Below the pieces are notes generated by a model. The model was not told where the DNA came from and did no database searches. It was given only the letters and a program-made list of their open reading frames with translations. Source: an uncultured bacterium (lineage in GTDB: Bacteria > Bacteroidota > Bacteroidia > Bacteroidales > Bacteroidaceae). Taken from it: a stretch of DNA of 11,710 nucleotides. This document shows, piece after piece, positions 5,477-11,710 of this stretch (position 1 is the stretch's first letter; every line of letters starts with the position of its first letter). The translations under genes were made by a program, and so were the position numbers. The stretch spans positions 1 to 11,710 of the forward strand of contig CAJMQU010000079.1 in assembly GCA_905215555.1 (NCBI GenBank), given 5' to 3'.

Positions 5477-6994
5477 ATGAATATCACAACATTGCTGAAT
5501 AAGGTGTATTTTGCCCCTCGCCTGAAAAAAATCGACTTCTATGCCAACCGCGCAGGAGAACTGCAGCACAGAGTGCTGAATCGTTTGGTGCGTATGGCTG
5601 AAAATACGGAATGGGGAAAGAAATATGATTATAAGAGCATTCATACTTATGAAGATTTCAGAAAACGCCTTCCCATACAGACCTATGAAGAGGTTAAACC
5701 ATATGTAGAACGCTTGCGTTCCGGAGAACAGAATCTTCTTTGGCCGTCGGAAATACGTTGGTTTGCCAAATCTTCGGGTACGACGAATGATAAAAGCAAA
5801 TTCTTGCCTGTCAGCAGAGAATCGTTGAATGATACGCATTATCAAGGCGGGAAAGATGCTGTAGCCATTTATCTGGGGCAGAATCCTGACAGTCATTTCT
5901 TCTCCGGGAAGGGTTTGATATTGGGAGGAAGCCACAGCCCTAACCTCAACTCCAAACATAGCCTGGTAGGTGACCTCTCTGCCATCCTGATACAGAATGT
6001 ATATCCGTTGGTGAACTGTGTCCGCGTCCCGAGCAAAAAGATTGCTCTGATGAGTGACTTCGAAAGCAAGATGGAAGCCATTGCCAACAGTACCATTACG
6101 CAAAATGTCACCAATCTGTCCGGGGTGCCTTCGTGGATGCTGGTACTCATCAAACATATTCTTGAAAAGACCGGCAAACAATCACTGGAAGAGATATGGC
6201 CTAATCTAGAAGTCTTCTTCCACGGCGGCGTTGCTTTCACTCCATACCGCGAACAGTACAAAGAAATAATTCGCTCATCCAATATGCACTATGTAGAGAC
6301 ATACAACGCTTCTGAAGGGTATTTTGGAACACAGAACGATGCGAACGACCCAGCTATGCTGCTGATGATTGATTACGGAATCTTCTACGAATTCATTCCC
6401 TTGGAAGATGTAGATAAAGAAAACCCACGCATATACTGCCTGGAAGAAGTAGAAACAGACAAGAATTATGCGTTGGTCATCTCCACCTCCGCCGGCTTAT
6501 GGCGTTATATGATTGGGGACACCGTGAAATTTACACAGAAAGACCCGTATAAGTTTGTCATCACGGGACGTACCAAGCACTTCATCAATGCTTTCGGCGA
6601 AGAACTGATTGTGGATAATGCAGAGAAAGGTTTGGCAAAAGCCTGCGAAGCTACGGGAGCATTGATTTCCGATTATTCGGCCGCTCCAGTATTCATGGAC
6701 GCTAAAGCAAAATGCCGCCACCAATGGCTGATAGAGTTTGCACAGATGCCGGATAACGTAGAAAAATTTGCAAAGATATTGGATGATACGCTGAAAGAGG
6801 TGAACTCTGATTATGAAGCTAAACGGCAGAACAACCTTGCACTGCAACCACTGGAAGTGATAATTGCCCGTAAAGAGTTGTTCCACGACTGGTTAGCTCA
6901 GAAGGGAAAACTGGGCGGACAGCATAAAGTGCCACGGTTGAGTAATACAAGGCAGTATATCGAAGAAATGCTGGAGCTGAATAGAGTCTCTTGA
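5477..6994 (+). CDS. GH3-family acyl-adenylating protein (505 aa)
   Basis: Member of the GH3 branch of the ANL superfamily. Plant GH3 proteins adenylate carboxylic-acid hormones such as indole acetate or jasmonate and conjugate them to amino acids. Bacterial homologues are widespread in Bacteroidota but their substrate is not established. Visible motifs: the phosphate-binding loop SSGTTNDKSKF (99-109), HGG (249-251), the nucleotide motif YNASEG (276-281), YMIGDTV (344-350, D348 at the ribose-binding Asp position), TGRTKHFINAFGEEL (363-377) leading into the mobile C-terminal domain, and K484 in GQHKVPRL as the likely catalytic Lys. All parts needed for adenylation appear present. Length is somewhat below plant GH3 (about 580-610). 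There is no signal peptide, so it should be cytoplasmic. It is transcribed alone, divergent from pfkA, with a good -7 box; no neighbour suggests an acyl substrate. Confidence 0.9.
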   Translation: MNITTLLNKVYFAPRLKKIDFYANRAGELQHRVLNRLVRMAENTEWGKKYDYKSIHTYEDFRKRLPIQTYEEVKPYVERLRSGEQNLLWPSEIRWFAKSSGTTNDKSKFLPVSRESLNDTHYQGGKDAVAIYLGQNPDSHFFSGKGLILGGSHSPNLNSKHSLVGDLSAILIQNVYPLVNCVRVPSKKIALMSDFESKMEAIANSTITQNVTNLSGVPSWMLVLIKHILEKTGKQSLEEIWPNLEVFFHGGVAFTPYREQYKEIIRSSNMHYVETYNASEGYFGTQNDANDPAMLLMIDYGIFYEFIPLEDVDKENPRIYCLEEVETDKNYALVISTSAGLWRYMIGDTVKFTQKDPYKFVITGRTKHFINAFGEELIVDNAEKGLAKACEATGALISDYSAAPVFMDAKAKCRHQWLIEFAQMPDNVEKFAKILDDTLKEVNSDYEAKRQNNLALQPLEVIIARKELFHDWLAQKGKLGGQHKVPRLSNTRQYIEEMLELNRVS

Positions 6995-7040
6995 AATTGC
7001 AAGGACTTCGTCAGCCGAAGCTCTACGCCCCTTATCCCAC

Positions 7041-7058
7041 CAGCCTACCGGTAGCCTG
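7041..7058. repeat. Imperfect palindrome around CTACCGGTAG
   Basis: CTACCGGTAG (7045-7054) is a perfect 10-bp palindrome. After a C/C mismatch on each side the symmetry continues with CAG (7041-7043) and CTG (7056-7058). It lies in the 196-bp gap between the convergent GH3 and DUF3078 genes. No T-run follows, so it is not a standard terminator. A short hairpin CTTCG/CGAAG (7006-7020) lies just after the GH3 stop in the same gap. Confidence 0.35.
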
Positions 7059-7084
7059 TATTAGGGTAACGATGAAAGAAGCAT

Positions 7085-7131
7085 GAGTTGTACAACCAGG
7101 GTTGCACGAGTTGCACAACTCGTAACTTTTA
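7085..7131 (+). terminator. Paired GAGTTGYACAAC repeats; the second forms a likely terminator for GH3
   Basis: GAGTTGTACAAC (7085-7096) and GAGTTGCACAAC (7108-7119) are copies 23 bp apart; the first contains the perfect palindrome GTTGTACAAC. The second lies within ACGAGTTG-CA-CAACTCGT (7106-7123), a strong 8-bp inverted repeat, followed by AACTTTTA (7124-7131). On the plus strand this looks like a modest intrinsic terminator for the GH3 transcript. On the minus strand no T-tract follows it. Confidence 0.5.
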
Positions 7132-7190
7132 CATAGTAAGCCAAGAAAGACTACACCGCAAGGGAACAGATAAACATACTGGCTGTGTTA

Positions 7191-8072
7191 TCAGAAATTG
7201 TAGGCCAGTCCGATTCCTATAATCTCTTTGAACTGCACTTTCGGTCCTCTTTGAGTCCCATCGTCCTCAAAGGTCTTCACATCATCATCATATTTCAGGG
7301 TCATATTCAGTGTTGCAGACAGTACCTTGTTTATCTTCATGCTGACAAGTATATCCCAATTGACATCCACATTACCAAAATCTTTGCTGTAAGGAGTGAA
7401 GAAGTCGGCAGTGGTAATCAGATTCACGTTCTCCATGACGGGCAACTCTGCACGAGCCTTCAGAAAAGCACCTGCCTCGATCTTGAAATGGTCACCCGGA
7501 TCCACACCGAAAGAACCCAAATCTGAAAGATAATCATCACACACAAAAGTCATTTTGGTAGAAGCCGGAGAAAGAAAAACAGAATAGTAACTCTTCGGAC
7601 GATACTCCATACCTAAGGCAACATTAGAGTATGCCGGAGCAAAGAAGTTTGAAATGTAATGGCTTTTGTCGGGATAATTATATCCTTTGGCAAACTGGGT
7701 ATTCAAGTCTCCCATAAGTGTGTAATACCAAACATTATTAGTAGAATATCCCAACTGGGTAGACAAGCCGATCTTATCGGAACTCTTTCTCATCCCTTGA
7801 GATTTAGTCTTCGACAAACCATAATCAAGCACCAGATTTGTCACCCACAGCCAGTTTCCGCTCTTATGAGTCAACGAGCCATTCAGGTAAGCATTACCTG
7901 CAATGGAGTTCTCACCACCGGCAGACCAGTTTGACATTGCCGTTTGCGACATATTCACACCTGTCACACCTTTCAGCATCCATGCTCCCTCTTTATATCC
8001 CTTATCGTCCGTCTGGGCATAGACGATGGTTGCCAGAACGGCAAACACTATCATAAAATATATACGTTTCAT
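7191..8072 (-). CDS. DUF3078 outer-membrane beta-barrel protein (293 aa)
   Basis: Residues 1-20 are a signal peptide (MKRIYFMIVFAVLATIVYAQ). The mature start has the DUF3078 hallmark GVNMSQTAMSNWSAGGENS (about 38-56). The rest is amphipathic beta-strands rich in Tyr, Trp and Phe (for example WLWVTNLVLDYGL at 74-86 and VWYYTLMGDL at 114-123). The protein ends IIGIGLAYNF; a C-terminal Phe after alternating hydrophobics is the usual signal for Bam-dependent outer-membrane insertion. DUF3078 proteins are predicted barrels in Bacteroidota with no established function. It lies 108 nt downstream of mnmA on the same strand. It may be read through from mnmA or have its own promoter: a TAGTTTAC-like box is at 8137-8130 on the minus strand, with TTTG 16 bp upstream, both weak. 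It converges with GH3. Confidence 0.88.
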   Translation of the reverse strand: MKRIYFMIVFAVLATIVYAQTDDKGYKEGAWMLKGVTGVNMSQTAMSNWSAGGENSIAGNAYLNGSLTHKSGNWLWVTNLVLDYGLSKTKSQGMRKSSDKIGLSTQLGYSTNNVWYYTLMGDLNTQFAKGYNYPDKSHYISNFFAPAYSNVALGMEYRPKSYYSVFLSPASTKMTFVCDDYLSDLGSFGVDPGDHFKIEAGAFLKARAELPVMENVNLITTADFFTPYSKDFGNVDVNWDILVSMKINKVLSATLNMTLKYDDDVKTFEDDGTQRGPKVQFKEIIGIGLAYNF

Positions 8073-8180
8073 ACTGTAGTTCTATTTAATTGTTTCACAA
8101 AAACAAGACGTCTTTTAATCTCTAACAGAGTAAACTATTTTTTGTTCAAAAAACAAATAAAAGAATAATTTATGGAAACG

Positions 8181-9233
8181 CTATACTATGATTCCTCCCC
8201 CAAGCAGCAATCCTGCGTCATCATAGAATGCGGCAGCCTGTCCGGAAGCAATAGCTTCGAGTGGTTCGTGAAACTGCACACGGAGATAATTGTTTTCTGC
8301 CCGGCTGACAGTGCAGCGATTCGCCTGCTTACGATAGCGTATCTTGACGATGACATCAACATGATGCAACAACCGAGCATCATCTACTATATTCCAGTCT
8401 TTCAACAACATTTCGCTTTTGTACAGAGATGGGAGCGCAGCAAGCACCACTTCATTCATTTCCTTTCTTATCTCTTTGACAAACACGGCACGATTCAGAT
8501 GAATGCCCAAACCTCTACGTTGTCCTATCGTATAAAAGGGATACCCCTCATGCCACCCTAAACATTCGCCGTTTTCATCGAGAAACCTTCCTTTTCCCGG
8601 CAGAAGATCCTGAGGTACTTCACGACGTAAAAAGGAGCGGTAATCCATCGGGCAGAAGCAGACACCCAAGCTATCTTTCTTCGTTGCCGCCCGTTCAAAG
8701 CCTCTTTTAGCCGCATAAGCACGAACCTCACTCTTTGTCCAGTCACCCATCGGAAGAAGCATACGCTCAAGAATATCCTGCTTCAATCCCCATAAAAAGA
8801 AAGTCTGGTCTTTGTCCCGGTCGGCAGCCGGAGCTATGAAATAAGAGCCGTATTGAAACACTTTACGCACATAGTGTCCTGTCGAAATCCAATAAATCCC
8901 CGTTTCATCGGCAATCTTTGCCAGCAAAGGCCACTTCAACTCATTATTGCAGAGGGTACAGGGCACAGGAGTACGGGCTGAAAGATATTCATGAATGAAG
9001 TAAGCGATAATGCGTTCACGGAACAGCTCACGGGCATCATAGATGATATGCGGAATATTCAGACGGGAAGCGAGACGGCAGGCATCTTCCAGATGTTCTT
9101 CAAAACCTTCCGAATCATAGAAACGAAACGTTACTCCGGTTACTTCATAACCGGACTCTTGCAACAACATGGCGGCAACAGAACTATCGGTGCCACCACT
9201 CATCCCCAACAATACACGTTTCTTTGATTTCAT
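8181..9233 (-). CDS. mnmA: tRNA-specific 2-thiouridylase, MnmA family
   Basis: ATP-dependent enzyme that puts sulfur on uridine 34 of the tRNAs for Lys, Glu and Gln, aiding codon reading. The 350-residue protein has the PP-loop SGGTDSS (12-18), which binds ATP. C95 in CTLCN is the likely catalytic Cys and C192 in LGVCFC the second, persulfide-forming one. TIGQRRGLG (235-243) is the conserved MnmA loop, and a C-terminal beta-barrel-like region follows from about 250. It is slightly shorter than E. coli MnmA (368). The usual TPNP before the catalytic Cys reads TPVP (88-91). Bacteroides genomes are known to encode more than one MnmA, so this may be a paralogue. The ATG at 9233 sits immediately before the conserved KKRVLLGMSGG start. 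A near-consensus -7 box (TTATTTTG, 9246-9239) ends only 5 nt upstream. DUF3078 lies downstream; a two-TM gene is divergent. Confidence 0.9.
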   Translation of the reverse strand: MKSKKRVLLGMSGGTDSSVAAMLLQESGYEVTGVTFRFYDSEGFEEHLEDACRLASRLNIPHIIYDARELFRERIIAYFIHEYLSARTPVPCTLCNNELKWPLLAKIADETGIYWISTGHYVRKVFQYGSYFIAPAADRDKDQTFFLWGLKQDILERMLLPMGDWTKSEVRAYAAKRGFERAATKKDSLGVCFCPMDYRSFLRREVPQDLLPGKGRFLDENGECLGWHEGYPFYTIGQRRGLGIHLNRAVFVKEIRKEMNEVVLAALPSLYKSEMLLKDWNIVDDARLLHHVDVIVKIRYRKQANRCTVSRAENNYLRVQFHEPLEAIASGQAAAFYDDAGLLLGGGIIV

Positions 9234-9238
9234 GGGTG

Positions 9239-9246
9239 CAAAAATA
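9239..9246 (-). promoter_or_regulatory. Possible -7 box for mnmA, almost touching the start codon
   Basis: The minus strand reads TTATTTTG, one mismatch (second base) from TAnnTTTG, followed by C. Only 5 bases separate it from the ATG at 9233-9231, so a transcript made here would have essentially no leader. Confidence 0.35.
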
Positions 9247-9267
9247 ACAAAGGAAAAAGAAAATCAC

Positions 9268-9275
9268 TACATTTG
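9268..9275 (+). promoter_or_regulatory. -7 box for the two-TM protein gene
   Basis: TACATTTG followed by C is an exact TAnnTTTGC match. It lies 18 nt before the ATG at 9294, so transcription should start near 9281-9284 with a leader of about 10-13 nt. This decides the gene start: an upstream TTG at 9273 lies inside the promoter and cannot be the start. Confidence 0.6.
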
Positions 9276-9293
9276 CTACCTTTAAAAACAACA

Positions 9294-10037
9294 ATGCCAA
9301 TGAACTACTATATCTGTGATCATATCACCTGGAAAAAGTCCCTCTCACTACTAAAAAATGACATGGAAGGGCAACGTGTCTATTCCAACCTCTGGCAGAT
9401 GACACGAGACGTACTGATGCTTTCACTCAGCCTTAGCGCTATGGCAAGCCTCGCTATATTAGTATTCGGGCTCATAAGGTTCATAATCGATACCTTGTCC
9501 GGAACTACAGAACAAACAATGACCCTGTTCGATGTAATCATCTTCTCAATGGCTTGTCCGGCAATATTTGTCGTCCCCCTCACTTGGGGATTAGCTTATT
9601 TCGGATGGTATAAAAATCTACGAAAGATCAATTCCCTTTTACAAAAGTTCATAGCCTCCCTTTCCGAAGCAGAGAATGTCAAACGTACTTCCCCGGTATC
9701 TTATACTTTCCGCTACCACCAAAAAGAGTTTCATGCACTATTCGAAGAAAAGGAAAATTCAACAACCGTGGCAGTAGCAAAAGGCGATCTCATACTCCTA
9801 TTGCCCTATCAGGATATGCAACAACGAACTACAGATGAACTATTTGAAGAAATAAAAGGATTCCTTATAGGAAAACTATCCGCCTCCTTTGCCATGGGGC
9901 CAAAATATATGCTGTTCGCATTCAATAGCTGCCCTGTGCCCACTCAGACGGATGTAAAACAGTCCGCAGAGATGCTGCTCTACCTGACAGAACGTTTCCA
10001 ACTACAGGACCCCATCCCTGAGGAGAAGGAAGAATAA
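9294..10037 (+). CDS. Two-TM protein of unknown function (247 aa)
   Basis: I do not recognise the family. Residues 1-38 are polar and probably cytoplasmic. TM1 is about 40-66 and TM2 about 79-105, separated by a short loop, which puts both ends on the same side. The C-terminal domain of about 140 residues starts with a positively charged stretch (WYKNLRKINSLLQKF) and has beta-rich segments (VSYTFRYHQKEFHALF, TTVAVAKGDLILLLPYQDM). It ends in an acidic tail, PIPEEKEE. The layout (two N-terminal helices plus a small alpha/beta domain) loosely recalls YcxB-like proteins, but I see no motif that proves it. The start is ATG 9294 or ATG 9300 (MNYY); the promoter at 9268-9275 excludes anything earlier. 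It is divergent from mnmA and 116 nt upstream of cysS, which has its own promoter. Confidence 0.7.
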   Translation: MPMNYYICDHITWKKSLSLLKNDMEGQRVYSNLWQMTRDVLMLSLSLSAMASLAILVFGLIRFIIDTLSGTTEQTMTLFDVIIFSMACPAIFVVPLTWGLAYFGWYKNLRKINSLLQKFIASLSEAENVKRTSPVSYTFRYHQKEFHALFEEKENSTTVAVAKGDLILLLPYQDMQQRTTDELFEEIKGFLIGKLSASFAMGPKYMLFAFNSCPVPTQTDVKQSAEMLLYLTERFQLQDPIPEEKEE

Positions 10038-10115
10038 ATTCATCCGATAGTCACTTCCCTCTTAACTATCAGCAAGAAAAAAAATGAAAGAAGTTATTAT
10101 CTTATGAAATTGTTG

Positions 10116-10123
10116 TAACTTTG
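10116..10123 (+). promoter_or_regulatory. -7 box for cysS
   Basis: TAACTTTG is an exact TAnnTTTG match 30 nt before the cysS ATG, giving a leader of about 20-25 nt. No clear TTTG -33 element is seen. Its presence suggests cysS is not dependent on read-through from the two-TM gene. Confidence 0.6.
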
Positions 10124-10153
10124 TGCTTTTAAAAGATTTAAAATTCAAACGTT

Positions 10154-11629
10154 ATGGAACATCAACTGACGATTTACAACACCTTAGATAGGAAAAAGGA
10201 GCTATTCGTGCCACTGCACGCTCCACATGTAGGTATGTATGTCTGCGGTCCTACCGTTTACGGTGACGCGCACTTGGGACATGCACGTCCTGCCATTACC
10301 TTCGACTTGCTTTTCCGCTACCTTACCCATCTGGGCTACAAGGTGCGTTATGTGCGCAACATCACCGATGTAGGCCATCTGGAACATGATGCTGATGACG
10401 GAGAAGATAAAATAGCCAAGAAAGCACGACTGGAACAACTGGAGCCGATGGAAGTAGCACAATACTACATCAACCGTTACCACAAGGCAATGGAAGCACT
10501 GAACGTACTTTCACCCAGCATCGAACCGCACGCTTCGGGACACATCATCGAGCAGATAGAGTTGGTGAAAGAAATCCTGAAGAACGGCTATGCTTATGTC
10601 AGTGAAGGCTCTGTTTACTTCGACGTAGAAAAATACAATAAGGATTACCATTACGGAAAACTCTCCGGCCGCAATCTGGACGACGTACTGAACACCACCC
10701 GCGAGCTGGACGGACAAGCTGAAAAGCATAACCCCGCCGACTTCGCCTTATGGAAATGTGCCCAACCGGAGCATATCATGCGCTGGCCTTCTCCATGGAG
10801 CGACGGTTTCCCGGGATGGCATGCCGAGTGTACAGCCATGGGCAAGAAATACCTGGGCGAACATTTCGACATCCACGGTGGCGGCATGGACCTTATCTTC
10901 CCTCACCACGAATGTGAGATCGCTCAATCGGTTGCATCGCAAGGCAATGACATGGTACACTACTGGATGCATAACAATATGATTACCATCAACGGACAGA
11001 AGATGGGTAAGTCATACGGCAACTTCATCAATCTGGATGAGTTCTTCAACGGCTCGCACAAGTTGCTGACACAGGCTTACAGCCCGATGACCATCCGATT
11101 CTTCATCCTGCAAGCACACTACCGCAGCACAGTCGACTTCAGCAACGAAGCCCTGCAAGCTGCCGAAAAGGGGCTGGCGCGACTGATGGATGCCGTGAAC
11201 GGATTAGAGAAAATCACTCCGTCCGCCACTTCCAGCGTAGACGTAAAAGCTGTGCGTGAGAAGTGCTACGAAGCCATGAATGATGACCTGAATACCCCGA
11301 TAGTCATTGCTCATCTTTTTGACGGAGCCAGAATGATTAACAATATCATTGCAGGCAACGAAACCATCACTGCCGACGACCTGAAAGAGTTAAAAGAGAC
11401 GTTTCATCTCTTCTGCTTCGATATTCTGGGATTGAAAGAGGAGAACGATTCGAACGAAGAGCGTGAAGCTGCTTTCGGCAAGGTAGTGGATATGCTGCTG
11501 GAAGAGCGCATGAAGGCCAAAGCTAATAAGGACTGGGCTACCAGTGATAAGATCCGCAATGAACTTACAGCACTCGGTTTTGAGATAAAAGACGGTAAAG
11601 ATGGGTGCGAGTGGAAGCTGAATAAATAA
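10154..11629 (+). CDS. cysS: Cysteinyl-tRNA synthetase
   Basis: Class I synthetase that activates cysteine with ATP and charges tRNA-Cys in the cytoplasm. The HIGH motif appears as HLGH (40-43) after CGPTVYGDA, and the KMSKS loop as KMGKS (283-287). The zinc site that selects cysteine is formed by C31, C226 (in GWHAECTAMG), H251 and E255 (in PHHECE), matching E. coli C28, C209, H234 and E238. The DALR-type anticodon-binding region follows from about 365, and the C-terminus (WATSDKIRNELTALGFEIKD, then WKLNK) is typical. At 491 residues it is a little longer than E. coli CysS (461), with an N-terminal extension of a few residues and small insertions. The ATG at 10154 directly precedes the conserved LTIYNTLDRKKE start and follows a good -7 box. 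No truncation is seen; the gene is complete in the window. Confidence 0.97.
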   Translation: MEHQLTIYNTLDRKKELFVPLHAPHVGMYVCGPTVYGDAHLGHARPAITFDLLFRYLTHLGYKVRYVRNITDVGHLEHDADDGEDKIAKKARLEQLEPMEVAQYYINRYHKAMEALNVLSPSIEPHASGHIIEQIELVKEILKNGYAYVSEGSVYFDVEKYNKDYHYGKLSGRNLDDVLNTTRELDGQAEKHNPADFALWKCAQPEHIMRWPSPWSDGFPGWHAECTAMGKKYLGEHFDIHGGGMDLIFPHHECEIAQSVASQGNDMVHYWMHNNMITINGQKMGKSYGNFINLDEFFNGSHKLLTQAYSPMTIRFFILQAHYRSTVDFSNEALQAAEKGLARLMDAVNGLEKITPSATSSVDVKAVREKCYEAMNDDLNTPIVIAHLFDGARMINNIIAGNETITADDLKELKETFHLFCFDILGLKEENDSNEEREAAFGKVVDMLLEERMKAKANKDWATSDKIRNELTALGFEIKDGKDGCEWKLNK

Positions 11630-11639
11630 GTTCTACCTA

Positions 11640-11710
11640 TAAGAGCATTGACTCTTAACCGTTTCTACAGGCACAAATTATGCCGAAACTAAGATTCTTT
11701 CGGAAGAATC
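11640..11710 (+). other. Three consecutive hairpins after cysS, the last at the window edge
   Basis: TAAGAG/CTCTTA (11640-11645 with 11652-11657) forms a 6-bp stem. GTTTC/GAAAC (11661-11665 with 11685-11689) encloses GGCA/TGCC (11670-11673 with 11681-11684), with a 4-nt bulge on one side. GATTCTT/AAGAATC (11693-11699 with 11704-11710) closes a TCGG loop and ends exactly at the last base, so its stem and any T-tract may continue outside. The last is a plausible cysS terminator; the first two may be part of the 3' UTR structure. Confidence 0.35.

Noticed and set aside
5468..6181. 237-codon open frame on the minus strand within GH3
   Set aside because: Antisense to the conserved GH3 N-terminal domain, with no recognisable motifs, so it is a coding shadow.
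8141..8157. TTTGTT/AACAAA inverted repeat as the mnmA terminator
   Set aside because: A short AT-only stem followed on the minus strand by A residues, not T; too weak for an intrinsic terminator.
9273..9293. TTG start at 9273 for the two-TM protein
   Set aside because: The codon overlaps the -7 box TACATTTG, so it would not be within the transcript.
10047..10073. GATAGT/ACTATC inverted repeat after the two-TM gene as a terminator
   Set aside because: Only 6 bp with a 13-nt loop, and an A-run rather than a T-run follows on the plus strand.
1..11710. CRISPR array, tRNA or rRNA gene, or complete insertion sequence
   Set aside because: No spaced direct repeats of CRISPR size, no cloverleaf or rRNA-like segments noticed, and no transposase-like protein in any substantial frame.

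Overview
The window looks like chromosome of a Bacteroides-type bacterium (Bacteroidota). The grounds are the TAnnTTTG-type -7 boxes ahead of several genes, the near absence of Shine-Dalgarno sequences, proteins typical of the group (a DUF3078 barrel, a TPR/transmembrane/HTH regulator, a group III-like phosphofructokinase, a bacterial GH3 protein), and the fabF-rnc pair at the left edge. Species cannot be fixed from this sequence alone.

Layout. 1-160: 3' end of fabF. 167-1066: rnc (RNase III), 6 nt downstream of fabF on the same strand. 1050-2792 (minus): a large membrane-spanning regulator whose 3' end overlaps that of rnc by 17 bp. 2793-3035: divergent control region with three tandem 11-bp repeats, a weak -7 box and a tiny leader ORF. 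3036-3395 and 3429-4082 (plus): an orphan 119-aa protein and a small outer-membrane beta-barrel, probably one operon. 4083-4270: a gap between convergent genes, holding a perfect 16-bp inverted repeat in a 77-bp foldable element. 4271-5281 (minus): phosphofructokinase. 5282-5476: divergent region with four 8-bp repeats. 5477-6994 (plus): GH3-family acyl-adenylating protein. 6995-7190: palindromes and a likely terminator. 7191-8072 (minus): DUF3078 outer-membrane protein. 8181-9233 (minus): an MnmA-type tRNA thiouridylase. 9294-10037 (plus): two-TM protein of unknown function. 10154-11629 (plus): cysteinyl-tRNA synthetase. The last 80 bases hold three consecutive hairpins.

Most genes are housekeeping: fatty-acid synthesis, RNA processing, glycolysis, tRNA modification and charging. 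The least explained part is 1050-4082. There a regulator predicted to carry periplasmic TPRs and a cytoplasmic HTH is divergent from an AT-rich two-gene unit (small soluble protein plus beta-barrel), with an 11-bp-periodic repeat between them that looks like an operator. I propose, by inference only, that this is a self-contained envelope-sensing module inserted between rnc and pfkA. Other points worth checking are atypical active-site residues in RNase III and phosphofructokinase, the 77-bp inverted-repeat element, and -7 boxes placed so close to start codons that some mRNAs may be leaderless.
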